Shown: in pieces, positions 1 to 8,035 of the stretch
Numbering within the stretch: the first letter of the stretch is position 1
How the letters are laid out: each line of letters starts with the position of its first letter
Assembly (NCBI GenBank): GCA_050043265.1
Contig: JBHJIR010000027.1
Location: forward strand, 10,948 to 74,947
DNA from: Pelagibius sp050043265
GTDB taxonomy: Bacteria; Pseudomonadota; Alphaproteobacteria; Kiloniellales; Kiloniellaceae
Reading direction: 5' to 3'
Length of the DNA: 64,000 nt
The notes under the pieces: model-generated
What the model was told of the DNA's origin: nothing
The model's input: the letters and a program-made list of their open reading frames with translations, nothing else
Database searches by the model: none
Program-made: the position numbers and the translations under genes

Positions 1-524
1 TCGCGGGCGAAGGGCAGCGGCAGGCCGCCGCGCTGGCCGGCGTCGCCGGAGACGTCGATCACCTAGCGGAAGCCGTCGAAGCCGTTGCCTTCCATCCACT
101 GCTGGCAGAAGGCGATGGCGTTGCTGATGGAATTCCAGCCGAAGGCCTTGCGCGGCGCCGCCACCACGGCGTCGGCGAAGGCCCTGGCGGACGCGGCGCT
201 GTCGATCAGCGTCCAGTCGACGATGGGGTTCATGGAGTCCGGGCCGCCCCATTCCATCAGCGCGATGGCGATGGCGCCCTCGTAGCCGCCGGTCATGATG
301 TCGACCACCTGCGGGTCGCTGACGGCCTGGGCGTAGGAAAGGCGCTGGAAGGCGAACTCGTCCTCCTGGATCGAGCCGGAGCCGTCGACGGCAAGGCAGA
401 GTTCCAGGTCGACTTTTTTCCCGGCGCCCGGCGATTGGGCGGGGGCCCCGGGGCTGGTCGTCTGCCCGGACGCGGGCATTGCGGCGGCGCAGGTGAACGC
501 GATCAGCAGGCAGACAAAGCGCAT
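1..524 (-). pseudogene. DUF1194 vWA-like exported protein, 3'-truncated by the window and interrupted by an in-frame TAG
   Basis: The reading frame starts at 524 (ATG preceded by AAGGAG about 6 bases upstream) with a signal peptide (MRFVCLLIAFTCAAAMPASG). A von Willebrand A-like domain follows, with a MIDAS-type D-G-S-G-S (AVDGSGSI). This matches DUF1194 proteins, whose function is unknown and which are usually exported. Translation hits TAG at 63-65 after GNGFDGFR, but the frame continues without a gap as VIDVSGDAGQRGG, the expected next DUF1194 block (family: R-K-VIDVSGDG). A single AAG-to-TAG change would explain the stop. Either the gene is broken or the base is a sequencing error. The C-terminus lies outside the window. 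Confidence 0.75.
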
Positions 525-647
525 GGCTGCTCCTTCCCGGCAGGTCTTGGCCTGTAAGGCCGCCGATGATGGGTACTGTCTCACTTGAAATCTGGCGAGG
601 TTGACAGCCTATCGAAACGCTGTGCCGGTTCCTATATACTTATAGGC

Positions 648-851
648 ATGACCATGAGAACTCGCACAGCTTTGGTTTGTGAATGTGGCCATACAGGCGT
701 GCATGTCCATTCCGAGAATGACCAGCCATACAGCGAGTGTTGGGATTCCTATCGTCTAGAGGGCTTTACTGGCGGCGGGGCAGACCAAAGCGACGAAACG
801 CGGATGAAATGTCCCGAGTGTGGCAAGGTCGGTACGGTGAGACGTGCCTAG
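648..851 (+). CDS. small zinc-ribbon-like hypothetical protein
   Basis: A 67-residue protein from ATG 648 (MTMRTRTALVCECGHTG). An upstream in-frame ATG at 585 would add 21 non-family-like residues. Two cysteine knuckles, C-E-C-G near residue 11 and C-P-E-C-G near residue 56, suggest one zinc site. No enzyme motif is seen. It lies at the left end of a lower-GC island, and its stop codon overlaps the putative GTG start of the next small gene (844). The function is unknown; a nucleic-acid or protein-binding zinc ribbon is only a guess. Confidence 0.55.
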   Translation: MTMRTRTALVCECGHTGVHVHSENDQPYSECWDSYRLEGFTGGGADQSDETRMKCPECGKVGTVRRA

Positions 852-1063
852 AGGCACCCATAGGACAGAATCGCCCCGCCGAAGTGATCGGTAACGCCGT
901 GCTAGTTGCACAGATCGCCACGGGCGAGGCCGAAGATGCTAGGAAAGATCCTGCCGCCAAGGCTTTAGGCAGCAAGGGCGGCGCGGCCCGCGCTGCTAAG
1001 CTGACACCGGAACAACGTCGAGAGATCGCTAAGAAGGCGGTTCAGAAGCGACGGGCAAAATAG
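844..1063 (+). pseudogene. small basic KGG-motif protein, apparent single-base frameshift near 862
   Basis: The C-terminal part (PAAKALGSKGGAARAAKLTPEQRREIAKKA) resembles small alphaproteobacterial proteins with a KGG/GGKARA motif followed by a lysine/arginine-rich end. Family members usually begin PRGT-x-x-RPAEVIGNAV. Here GTG 844 encodes V-P-R-G-T-H, and skipping base 862 joins it exactly to G-Q-N-R-P-A-E-V-I-G-N-A-V in the next frame. Without a frameshift, the only starts are ATGs at 737 or 809 inside the preceding gene, which give an unrelated N-terminus. I therefore read this as a frameshifted gene or a sequencing indel. Its role is unknown; related proteins are loosely annotated as RNA-binding or stress proteins. 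Confidence 0.5.
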
Positions 1064-1066
1064 TGG

Positions 1067-1097
1067 TTGACAAAAATGTATGTTTTTCGGATATAGT
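1067..1097 (+). promoter_or_regulatory. sigma70-like promoter for the ImmA/IrrE two-gene unit
   Basis: TTGACA at 1067-1072 and TATAGT at 1092-1097 with a 19-base spacer, directly ahead of the gene starting at 1130. The -35 is perfect and the -10 matches five of six consensus bases; the spacer is longer than the optimal 17. Transcription would begin near 1104, so the ATG at 1106 would be almost leaderless and the ATG at 1130 would have a short leader. Confidence 0.5.
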
Positions 1098-1129
1098 TGC
1101 GCACCATGCATCGCATCCGGAATAGGTCC

Positions 1130-1786
1130 ATGAATACCGTAGATCCTTGCCAGTTTGTCGACGATCAGTTTCCGGTCCAATTCCGCCCCTTGATCGCAAC
1201 GACATTAAAAACTGCTTACAAAACAGCTGGTCGCCTTGTTGCGGATGAGCCGTTCTTGCAGACTCCTACGGCGGAATGGAACAAGGGGCGGATTGTCTCG
1301 TGGGCGGTGGACTATGGATTCTTCAAGCTTGTCGAAACTGGCGCTCTTCCGTTTGACTGTTCTTGGGAGTATTTCGCGAAGCCTACTGGCCGCTACCTCG
1401 CGCTTCGTCCTTCGCATTCGGTGGTCACAATCAGTCAGATTGCGGACCCTACTCAGCAGCCGCGCAACGTGGTTTTTCGCGCGATCGCGCGTATCAGCAA
1501 TACCCCGTTCTTCGACCTTCCGGAATTTCAGGATGAGGGAAAGATAGACGGCTTGCCCCATATTCTTTTAACGCACGGTCATCAGGACTTAAGATTCTCG
1601 CACCTCTGCATTCCTGACCCGCTGCACCATAGGGGATTTCGGTATCGCACCAGGAACTTGCTGAATATGCCGCATGAAATCGAACCGGAAGGGCCGCCGC
1701 CCGAAGACACGGATACGGATTTCGAGAACTTAAACCTCCTGAAGGAGGATATTGCGAAGTGGAGGAGGGACCATGGCGGCGAATGA
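1130..1786 (+). CDS. hypothetical protein, partner of the XRE-ImmA/IrrE gene
   Basis: A 218-residue soluble protein (MNTVDPCQFVDDQFPVQF...). ATG 1106 or TTG 1097 in the same frame would extend it by 8 or 11 residues. No signal peptide, membrane segment or known catalytic motif is visible. The middle is histidine-rich (ILLTHGHQDLRFSH) and the last 40 residues are acidic (EPEGPPPEDTDTDFENLN). Its end overlaps the next gene by 14 bases, which suggests translational coupling and joint function. GC content is clearly lower than in flanking operons, consistent with transfer. The arrangement resembles two-gene toxin-antitoxin or prophage/defence regulatory pairs, but I cannot assign a family. Confidence 0.7.
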   Translation: MNTVDPCQFVDDQFPVQFRPLIATTLKTAYKTAGRLVADEPFLQTPTAEWNKGRIVSWAVDYGFFKLVETGALPFDCSWEYFAKPTGRYLALRPSHSVVTISQIADPTQQPRNVVFRAIARISNTPFFDLPEFQDEGKIDGLPHILLTHGHQDLRFSHLCIPDPLHHRGFRYRTRNLLNMPHEIEPEGPPPEDTDTDFENLNLLKEDIAKWRRDHGGE

Positions 1787-2969
1787 AAATATTCTTCGGT
1801 TCCCAAACGCCGCCCGCGACGAAAGTCCAGGGCGGCTTTTGATTCCAGAGCGGTTGGTCGAGGCACGCATAGCCTGTCGGTTAAATCAAACGGAATTGGC
1901 TAATGCTATCGGAGTGACACGGCAGGCTGTTTCGTCTTACGAACAAGGAACGAAGAAGCCAGACCCGACCACCATGGTTGCCATAGCGGACAGACTTAGG
2001 CAGCCGATCAGTTTTTTTACCCGTGGGCAGCCGGAGACATTCGGCCCGTCTAGCGTAAATTTCTATCGAAAGGTCGGTGCCGATACAAAGAGACGCAATG
2101 CGGCTTGTGCCGCCTATGCTGATTGGCTGGGTCAAGCTGCTTATGCATTCAATGATCTCGTCAACTATCCGGTCGTCTCGATTCCGTCCTTTGAGCCGAA
2201 AGAAAGTGGTGCAAACCGTTATACTGAGGATGAAATTGAAGATATTGCGGAGACTGTCCGAGATTCTTTTGGCCTTGGGCTAGGCCCAATATCAAACGTT
2301 GTCCGGCTGCTTGAGTCGAAGGGCGTTATCGTTTGCAGGATAGTAATTCCGGAAGAAAAAATTGAGGCGTTCTCTTTCTGGCGAGGGGAGCGTCCATTTG
2401 TTTTCCTGGCTTCGGAAAAAGAAAGTGCAGCGCGCTCAAGGCTAGATGCGGCCCACGAATTGGGGCACCTATGTCTACACCGTTGGGTTGGTTCAGAAGA
2501 GATAGAAGACCCTAAAATATTGAAGGAAATCGAGAAGGAAGCGGATCGCTTCGCTGCGGCATTCTTGCTTCCGCGTAAATCATTCGCGAATGAGATTTAC
2601 TCCCCAAGGCTTATGGCATTTGTGGACTTGAAACGCAGGTGGAAAGTTTCAATCCAGGCAATGGTCTATCGTTGCAAGACGCTCGGCATATTTGATGAGC
2701 AGCAAGTAACTAATCTCTACAAGCAGATATCTGCGAAAAAATGGCGGACACGTGAACCTCTTGACGGCTTAGGCGGACTACCATTGGAGCAGCCACTCCT
2801 CCTTTCGAAAGTCGCGTCGATGGTGCTGGAGGCCGGCCGAATGAAGAGCGACAGATTGCAGAGCGTACTTGGCCTATCGCCAGGCTGGATAGAGGACCTA
2901 ACCGGCCTACCGAAGGGCTCGCTCTCTTCCGAACCAATTGAAGCAGATATAAGCCCAACATTAAAGTGA
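1773..2969 (+). CDS. XRE-family HTH regulator fused to an ImmA/IrrE (COG2856) metallopeptidase
   Basis: 398 residues from ATG 1773, which has GGAGGAGG at 1761-1768. The N-terminus holds an XRE helix-turn-helix (RLNQTELANAIGVTRQAVSSYEQGTKKPDPTT, about residues 34-65). The central region carries H-E-L-G-H at residues 228-232, the zinc-peptidase signature of ImmA/IrrE proteins, followed by E-x-E-A-D-R-F-A-A-A-F-L-L-P, the usual second block with the glutamate ligand. Known members cleave repressors after DNA damage or act as antitoxin-like regulators; the target here is probably its own operon or the upstream partner. Lower GC than the surroundings. An IS remnant follows directly downstream. Confidence 0.88.
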   Translation: MAANENILRFPNAARDESPGRLLIPERLVEARIACRLNQTELANAIGVTRQAVSSYEQGTKKPDPTTMVAIADRLRQPISFFTRGQPETFGPSSVNFYRKVGADTKRRNAACAAYADWLGQAAYAFNDLVNYPVVSIPSFEPKESGANRYTEDEIEDIAETVRDSFGLGLGPISNVVRLLESKGVIVCRIVIPEEKIEAFSFWRGERPFVFLASEKESAARSRLDAAHELGHLCLHRWVGSEEIEDPKILKEIEKEADRFAAAFLLPRKSFANEIYSPRLMAFVDLKRRWKVSIQAMVYRCKTLGIFDEQQVTNLYKQISAKKWRTREPLDGLGGLPLEQPLLLSKVASMVLEAGRMKSDRLQSVLGLSPGWIEDLTGLPKGSLSSEPIEADISPTLK

Positions 2970-3007
2970 GCGAAAAACCTGACGCTAAGCATAAAAATTC
3001 ACATATT

Positions 3008-3343
3008 GTCGAGAACAAGCCTGACATGAAGGCGGTAGGCACGTCTTATGGTGAGCGGCAGAACTTGAGGATGAGCATTGGGATGCGCCGGTTCACGCGT
3101 CTGACGAACGGTTCCAGCAAGAAGTTGGAAAACCATCTGCACATGCTGAGCCTGTATTTCGTCCACTACAACTTCGTCGGCATCCACAAGAGCTTGAAGA
3201 TAGCGCCAACGATGGCCCGTGCTGTAGCCGACACGCTTCAAGACATGGAGTAGATTGCTGGCCTGATGGATGCGCGGGCGCCGAAGCCGGGACGACGTGG
3301 CCCGTACAAGAAAACAAACTCAAACTGCCTCACTGCCCGATGA
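3008..3343 (+). pseudogene. 3' remnant of an IS transposase (IS1-family-like)
   Basis: The frame reads NKPDMKAVGTSYGERQNLRM, then MRRFTRLTNGSSKKLENH and YNFVGIHKSLKIAPTMA. This closely follows the C-terminal end of transposases often annotated as IS1 family (ERQNLTMRMSMRRFTRLTNAFSKKxENH...YNFxRIHKTLRxTPAM). The N-terminal catalytic half is missing. A TAG at 3251-3253 interrupts the frame, after which the family-like tail (RAPKPGRRGPYKK) continues to a TGA at 3341-3343. It is a decayed insertion element marking the right edge of the low-GC island. The exact IS family is uncertain. Confidence 0.75.
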
Positions 3344-3377
3344 TGGCGCCGATTGCCGCGGTGCGGCAACTCGGCTA

Positions 3378-3401
3378 GAACCCGCGCAGTTTAGCGGGTT
3401 C
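3378..3401. repeat. 8-bp inverted repeat ahead of the PfkB gene
   Basis: GAACCCGC and GCGGGTTC flank an 8-base loop (3378-3385 and 3394-3401), 16 bases upstream of the kinase start. No T-run follows, so an intrinsic terminator is unlikely. It could be an operator or an mRNA leader hairpin. Confidence 0.35.
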
Positions 3402-3417
3402 TGAAAGATGTAACGGC

Positions 3418-4317
3418 ATGGTCGATATCCTCGTCCTCGGCAACGTGAACGCCGACTGGGTCTTTCGCCTGGACGCCCCGGTCCACGCGGGTCTGGAAAC
3501 CAGCGGAGAAGACCTGGGCCTGCGGCCCGGCGGCGCCGCGGCGAATGCGGCGAGCGCCCTGGCGGTGGCCGGCAACCGGGCGCGTCTCGTCGGCTTCGTC
3601 GGCAGCGACGAGATCGGCGACCGCCTGCTGGCGCTGATGGCCGAGGATGGCCGGCCCTGGGACACCGCGGGCATCGTGCGGCTGCCGGGCCCGACGCCGG
3701 CCTGCCTGATCCTCATCGATCCCAACGGCGAGCGCGTCATCATCGGCACCCACCGCAACACCACGCCGCCGGACTGGCCCGAGATAAATATGGATGGTGT
3801 TGCTTGCGCCTACGCCGCCTCTCGCTGGGGCCTGCCGGCGCCGCTGGCGGCCCGGCTGCGGGCGGCGGAGATTCCGCTCGTCTGCCAATGGCGTCCCGGT
3901 TATACGGTGGCGGCGGCGCAGGTTCTCGTCGTGTCGGAAGATGAAGTCCCGCCGGGTCACGCAGACGATCCCTGGCGGGGCGTGCAGGCCGAAGGCTTGG
4001 CGCCGGAGTGGCTGGTGGTCACCCAGGGCGCGCGCGGCGCCTACGCCACCGACGGCACCACGCGCCTCACCTGCCCGGCGGCGCCGGCGACAGTGGTGGA
4101 CGCCACCGGGGCCGGCGATGCCTTCGCCGCCGGCTTGGTCCACGGCCTCGCCAGGCGCTGGCCCATGGAGGCCTGCCTGGCGACGGGCAGCGCCTGGGGC
4201 GCGCGCGCCGTCGGCCACCTCGGCTCGACCTTTCCCAAGGTGTCTGAAGACATCGCAAGCGATCCGGGTATCGCCGCCGTCACCCGCCACCACGCCGCCA
4301 AAGTGACATCGGACTGA
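3418..4317 (+). CDS. PfkB/ribokinase-family carbohydrate kinase
   Basis: 299 residues. The N-terminal G-N-V-N-A-D block and R-P-G-G-A-A-A-N-A-A are the PfkB substrate-binding signature. The C-terminal D-A-T-G-A-G-D-A-F-A-A-G (about residues 228-239) holds the catalytic aspartate and anion hole. It phosphorylates a sugar or nucleoside with ATP in the cytoplasm. It is the first gene of an operon with a sugar-type ABC importer (4402-7642), so it probably acts on the imported compound. The exact sugar cannot be read from the sequence. The Shine-Dalgarno sequence is weak. Confidence 0.85.
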   Translation: MVDILVLGNVNADWVFRLDAPVHAGLETSGEDLGLRPGGAAANAASALAVAGNRARLVGFVGSDEIGDRLLALMAEDGRPWDTAGIVRLPGPTPACLILIDPNGERVIIGTHRNTTPPDWPEINMDGVACAYAASRWGLPAPLAARLRAAEIPLVCQWRPGYTVAAAQVLVVSEDEVPPGHADDPWRGVQAEGLAPEWLVVTQGARGAYATDGTTRLTCPAAPATVVDATGAGDAFAAGLVHGLARRWPMEACLATGSAWGARAVGHLGSTFPKVSEDIASDPGIAAVTRHHAAKVTSD

Positions 4318-4343
4318 CATCGATCCGCCAAGCGACTGACATC
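4304..4343 (+). promoter_or_regulatory. three phased TGACATC direct repeats, possible operator
   Basis: TGACATC occurs at 4304-4310, 4315-4321 and 4337-4343. The starts are 11 and 22 bases apart, so all three lie on about the same face of the helix. The second copy includes the stop codon of the kinase gene. They end about 58 bases before the ABC substrate-binding protein start and may be a regulator site or a chance repeat. Confidence 0.35.
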
Positions 4344-4401
4344 TGACGGGCCTAGCCTGCAGCCTCCTCCGCACAGTTATGCCAATCCGGGAGAAGGCAC
4401 C

Positions 4402-5676
4402 ATGTCCGCTGCAAGCCCCTTCGGTTTTTCGAAGTTATCTAGACGTCGTGTCCTCCAGGGCGCCGGGCAGGCCGCCGGCGCGCTGGCGCTCAGCGCCGCG
4501 CTGCCGCGCAGGGCGTGGTCCAGCGATGCCACCGTCACGATCTCCAGCCCCTGGGGCGCCGACCGGCCGTTCCAGCACGTTGTCGATGCCTTCAACGCCA
4601 GGAAGACCGGCGTCACCGCGGTGACCCGCCTGGACGGCGACTACCAGGACATGGCGACCAAGGCCCTGGCCGCCGTCGCCGCCGGGCGCCCGCCGGAGAT
4701 GATGATCACCGGCTGGAAGTTCGCCTACTTCGCCAAGCGCACCCTCGGCGCCCGCGATTTCCATGAGATCGACAGCGCCCGCGCCGACAGGATCATCGGC
4801 CAGTTCAAGCCGCAGACCCATGACATGGTGAAGGTCGACGGTGCCCTCATCGGCCTGCCCTGGGCCATGAGCACGCCGGTCACCTGGATCAACATGGACC
4901 TCTGGCAGGAAGCCGGGCTGGATCCGAACATCCCCATGGACATCACCCACGACTGGCTGGTCGAACAGGCCGGCGCCATCGACAAGGCGCTGGGCGGCCG
5001 CAATCACCCGACCTATCGCTCGGCCCTCGACCTCTCCAACAACGAGTGGCCCTCCCCGGCCTATATCCAGCATGCCGGCGGCATGGTCCTGGCCGGCGAT
5101 ACGGTGGCCTGCGACAGCCCCGAGGCGATCCGCGCCATGACCGCCTTTGCCGGCCCGGCGCGCTCGGGCCTGTGGACCAACATGGACTACCGCGCCCAGC
5201 AGAAGGGGCAGCTCGCCGGTGCGATCGCCATCGCGACCACCAGCTCGTCGCGCTCCACCGCGCTCAACGACTCGCCGATCAATTTCAAGGGCGTGATGTT
5301 CCCCAGCCTGGGCCGGCCGCGCCGCATGAACAGCGGCGGCAACTTCCTGGCGGTCTACGCCCGCGAGCCGGAACTGGCCGAGGCGTCGATGACCTTCCTG
5401 GAATTCTGCGCCAGCGAAGAAGGCCAGACCATCTGGTCGGACGTCGGCTACCTCAACACCTCGGTGCACAAGATTCCGCCGAAGCCGAATCAGGAAGCCG
5501 CCTACGCGCAGCTCGAAGAGGGCCTGACGCCGGAGACCATCTGGCCGGGCAGCCGCGGTCTGGAAGGCCAGGACGTCTGGCGCCAGTGGGTCGCGCGCAT
5601 CGTCGAGGGCGTGGTGACACCCGAGGAGGGCCTGAAGCGCGCCCAGGAGGAACTCTCTCCGGTCCTCGCCGGCTAG
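4402..5676 (+). CDS. ABC transporter substrate-binding protein, sugar (family 1) type, Tat-exported
   Basis: 424 residues. The N-terminus has a twin-arginine signal (SRRRVLQGAGQAAGALALSA). The mature part shows the layout of family 1 extracellular solute-binding proteins: a start reading VTISSPWGADRPFQHVVDAF, a central ALIGLPWAMSTPVTWINMDLW block, and a C-terminal RRMNSGGNFLAVYA region. It binds a carbohydrate-like ligand in the periplasm for the two permeases downstream. A GGAGAAGG ribosome site precedes ATG 4402. No ABC ATPase gene occurs in this operon, so a shared MsmX/UgpC-type ATPase elsewhere would be needed. Confidence 0.88.
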   Translation: MSAASPFGFSKLSRRRVLQGAGQAAGALALSAALPRRAWSSDATVTISSPWGADRPFQHVVDAFNARKTGVTAVTRLDGDYQDMATKALAAVAAGRPPEMMITGWKFAYFAKRTLGARDFHEIDSARADRIIGQFKPQTHDMVKVDGALIGLPWAMSTPVTWINMDLWQEAGLDPNIPMDITHDWLVEQAGAIDKALGGRNHPTYRSALDLSNNEWPSPAYIQHAGGMVLAGDTVACDSPEAIRAMTAFAGPARSGLWTNMDYRAQQKGQLAGAIAIATTSSSRSTALNDSPINFKGVMFPSLGRPRRMNSGGNFLAVYAREPELAEASMTFLEFCASEEGQTIWSDVGYLNTSVHKIPPKPNQEAAYAQLEEGLTPETIWPGSRGLEGQDVWRQWVARIVEGVVTPEEGLKRAQEELSPVLAG

Positions 5677-5714
5677 CAGGCGGCGGAAAGGGGTGCTGTG
5701 GAGTCTCTGGCCAT

Positions 5715-5817
5715 CCTTCGAGACAGCCCCTTACGGGGTTTCCTCAGGATGAGGTTTTATTCAATTGCACAAATCTAACCTCATGCTGCGGAGGCGCGCA
5801 GCGCCGTCTCGAAGCAG
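5715..5817. repeat. palindromic intergenic repeat, family A (CCTTCGAGAC...GTCTCGAAGC)
   Basis: Outer arms CCTTCGAGAC and GTCTCGAAG enclose inner arms CCTCAGGATGAGG and CCTCATGCTG. A second copy lies at 14460-14552. This is a REP-like mobile intergenic repeat of a type common in alphaproteobacteria. It sits between the substrate-binding protein and permease genes, where its hairpin may lower expression of the downstream genes. Confidence 0.8.
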
Positions 5818-5871
5818 GTCTGCACAGATCGCGCGACCTTTTCAGCACCCGCCTAAGGCAGGAGTCTGCCG

Positions 5872-6765
5872 GTGAACGGTGTGATGAGTTGGCGGGTGCT
5901 GGCGCCCTACGTCTTCGTGGCGCCGGCCCTCGTCTTCGTCGGCGTGTTCCTCTACGGGCCGGTCGTCTTCTCGGTCGTGCTGTCGTTTTCCGACTGGAAC
6001 TTCATCCACCCCGACTTCAACTTCGTCGGGCTGCAGAACTACCGGCGCATCTTCGCCGACCCGAACTTCGCCAGCGCGACCTGGAATACGCTGCTGTATT
6101 GCCTGGGCCTCATTCCGGCGCAGATCCTCATTCCGCTGGGGCTGGCCGCGCTGCTGCTGCGGGTGCGCAGCCCCTGGATGATGAATTTCTACAAGGGCGC
6201 GCTGTTCCTGCCGACCATCCTGGCCTACTCCATCGCCGGCGTTGCCTGGCTGTGGCTGTTCGATCCGATGAACGGCTTTTTCAACGTGGTGCTGACCGCG
6301 CTCGGCCTGCCGGCCAGCCGCTGGCACACCGACCCGGACCTGGCGCTGTGGTGCGTCACCCTGGTGACCTTCTGGAAGAACTTCGGCCTCAACATGCTGC
6401 TGCTCTTCGCCGCGCTCATCAGCGTGCCGCGCGACGTGCTGGAGGCCGCCGAGATCGACGGCGCCTCGCCCTGGCACCGCTTCTGGACCATCGAGGTGCC
6501 GCTGATCTCGCCGACCTTCTTCTTCGTCGCCGTCACCACGGTGATGAACGTGCTGGACGACATCGTCGGCACCATCGACGTGCTGACCGGCGGCGGTCCC
6601 TTCGGCCAGTCGTCCAACATCCTCTACTACATGTACCAGCGCGGCCTCGGTTTCTTCCAGTTCGGCCAGGCCAGCGCCTCGGCGGTGCTGATCATCGGGC
6701 TGGTCATGGTCGTCACCTGGCTGCAGTTCCGTGCCTTCGAGCGCAAGGTGCACTATGGCTCTTAG
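5872..6765 (+). CDS. ABC transporter permease, sugar type (MalF/UgpA-like)
   Basis: 297 residues. The GTG start at 5872 was chosen because AGGCAGGAG ends 7 bases upstream. There are about six hydrophobic segments, the first VFVAPALVFVGVFLYGPVVF. The EAA loop is AAEIDGASPWHRFWTIEVPLISP, the contact site for the ATPase. It forms the inner-membrane channel with the next gene, which overlaps by 11 bases. The 195-base gap from the binding-protein gene is filled by a palindromic repeat. Confidence 0.9.
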   Translation: MNGVMSWRVLAPYVFVAPALVFVGVFLYGPVVFSVVLSFSDWNFIHPDFNFVGLQNYRRIFADPNFASATWNTLLYCLGLIPAQILIPLGLAALLLRVRSPWMMNFYKGALFLPTILAYSIAGVAWLWLFDPMNGFFNVVLTALGLPASRWHTDPDLALWCVTLVTFWKNFGLNMLLLFAALISVPRDVLEAAEIDGASPWHRFWTIEVPLISPTFFFVAVTTVMNVLDDIVGTIDVLTGGGPFGQSSNILYYMYQRGLGFFQFGQASASAVLIIGLVMVVTWLQFRAFERKVHYGS

Positions 6766-7642
6766 CCCTGAGGCATCTTTGGCCCCCTGGCGGACGCCGA
6801 GCCTGGTGCGGCTGAAGGCGCTGGCGCGCCGGCCCTGGCTGGCGCACGGCGTCCTGACCGCCATGGCGGTCTTCACCCTGTTCCCGATGTTCTGGATGCT
6901 GACCACGGCTTTCACGCCCAACGACCTGGTGCTGCAGCGCGCTTTCCGTTTCCTGCCGGAAGATCCGACGATCGCCAACTTCGTCGATGCCTTCACGCGC
7001 CAGCCGGTGTTCGCCTGGCTGATCAATTCCATCGTCATCGCCGCGGCGGTGACGCTCGGCAAGCTGGCCCTGGCGGTGCCCGCCGGCTTTGCCTTCGCGC
7101 AGCTGCGCTTTGCCGGGCGCGAGGTGCTGTTCTGGACCGTCATCGCCACCATGACCTTCCCGACGGTCATCGGCATCGTGCCGCTCTATGTGGGGATTTC
7201 CATGATCGGCTGGTACGACACCCTGGCCGGGGTGATCGTGCCGTCGATCGCCTACATCGGCTTCTACGTCTTTTTCATGCGCCAGACGTTCCGGGGGCTG
7301 GCGCCGGAGATCTTCGAGGCGGCGCGGCTCGACGGGGCAGGGCCCCTGCGTCAGTTCTGGCAGATCGCCGTGCCGAACATCCTGCCCGCCGTCGCCTCGA
7401 TCAGCGTGATCAGCTTCATGGGCGCCTGGAACATCTATCTCTGGGCGCTGCTGGTGCTCGACTCGCCGGAAAAGCGCATGCTCTCGGTGGGCATCAAGGC
7501 GTTCTCCTCCGTCGACGACTTCACGCCGCTGTGGGGGCCGATGATGGCGGTCGCCGTGGTCTCCACGCTGCCGGTGCTGCTGCTGTTTCTCTGCGCCCAG
7601 AAGGTCATCATGGCGGCCTTCACCGGCCGGACCGACGGCTAG
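6755..7642 (+). CDS. ABC transporter permease, sugar type (MalG/UgpE-like)
   Basis: 295 residues from ATG 6755, which overlaps the end of the previous permease. The first membrane segment is VLTAMAVFTLFPMFWMLTTAF, and the family-typical N-terminal loop (LVLQRAFRFLPEDPTIANFVDAF) follows. The EAA motif is EAARLDGAGPLRQFWQIAVPNILPA. It is the second half of the heterodimeric membrane channel of the sugar-type importer. The operon ends here without an ATPase; the next gene is on the other strand. Confidence 0.9.
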   Translation: MALSPEASLAPWRTPSLVRLKALARRPWLAHGVLTAMAVFTLFPMFWMLTTAFTPNDLVLQRAFRFLPEDPTIANFVDAFTRQPVFAWLINSIVIAAAVTLGKLALAVPAGFAFAQLRFAGREVLFWTVIATMTFPTVIGIVPLYVGISMIGWYDTLAGVIVPSIAYIGFYVFFMRQTFRGLAPEIFEAARLDGAGPLRQFWQIAVPNILPAVASISVISFMGAWNIYLWALLVLDSPEKRMLSVGIKAFSSVDDFTPLWGPMMAVAVVSTLPVLLLFLCAQKVIMAAFTGRTDG

Positions 7643-7646
7643 AACC

Positions 7647-7970
7647 TCAGGCGGTCTCGGGCGTCAGTTCCTGCACCACCTCGAAGCCCTCGAACTCCGG
7701 GTGGGAGAGATAGAGGTCGCCGTTGCCGCCGGCGTTGCGGTGCGCCGCGCGGAAGGCCTCCGACTTGGTCCAGACCTCGAAGGCCCCCTGCGACGCCCAG
7801 ACGGTGTGCGACGAGTAGAGCCTGTGGTCGTCGCGCTCGGGCCCCTTCAGCAGCGCGAAGGTCTTGAAGCCGGGCACCTCGGCCAGGTGCGTGTCGCGGT
7901 TCTTCCAGACGGCCTCGAAGGCGGCTTCCTGGCCGCGCTTCACCTTGAAGCGGTTCATGGCGATGAACAT
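7647..7970 (-). CDS. antibiotic biosynthesis monooxygenase (ABM) domain protein, possibly an IsdG-like heme-degrading enzyme
   Basis: 107 residues from ATG 7970, with AGGGAGAT upstream. The ABM dimeric alpha/beta-barrel fold is indicated by MFIAMNRFKVKRGQE at the start and the block HTVWASQGAFEVWTKSEAFRAAH. Asn6 and the W...H positions resemble IsdG/HmoB heme-degrading monooxygenases, but ABM proteins also act on quinones and polyketides. No heme uptake gene is nearby. A perfect 17-base inverted repeat lies about 66 bases upstream (8036-8052) and may control it. Confidence 0.75.
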   Translation of the reverse strand: MFIAMNRFKVKRGQEAAFEAVWKNRDTHLAEVPGFKTFALLKGPERDDHRLYSSHTVWASQGAFEVWTKSEAFRAAHRNAGGNGDLYLSHPEFEGFEVVQELTPETA

Positions 7971-8035
7971 GGGATCTCCCTCGGTCTTGAGCTGTCGGCG
8001 CATGATGACGGGCCACCGGTCTGCCGGCAAGGAAA

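Noticed and set aside
63..65. TAG as a possible pyrrolysine codon
   Set aside because: The gene family (DUF1194) does not use pyrrolysine, no pyl genes are seen, and the MttB-family genes here lack in-frame TAG.
601..640. TTGACA with TATACT upstream of the small zinc-ribbon gene
   Set aside because: The two boxes are 28 bases apart, too far for a standard promoter.
3251..3253. TAG in the transposase remnant as a programmed readthrough
   Set aside because: The catalytic half is missing, so simple decay is more likely.
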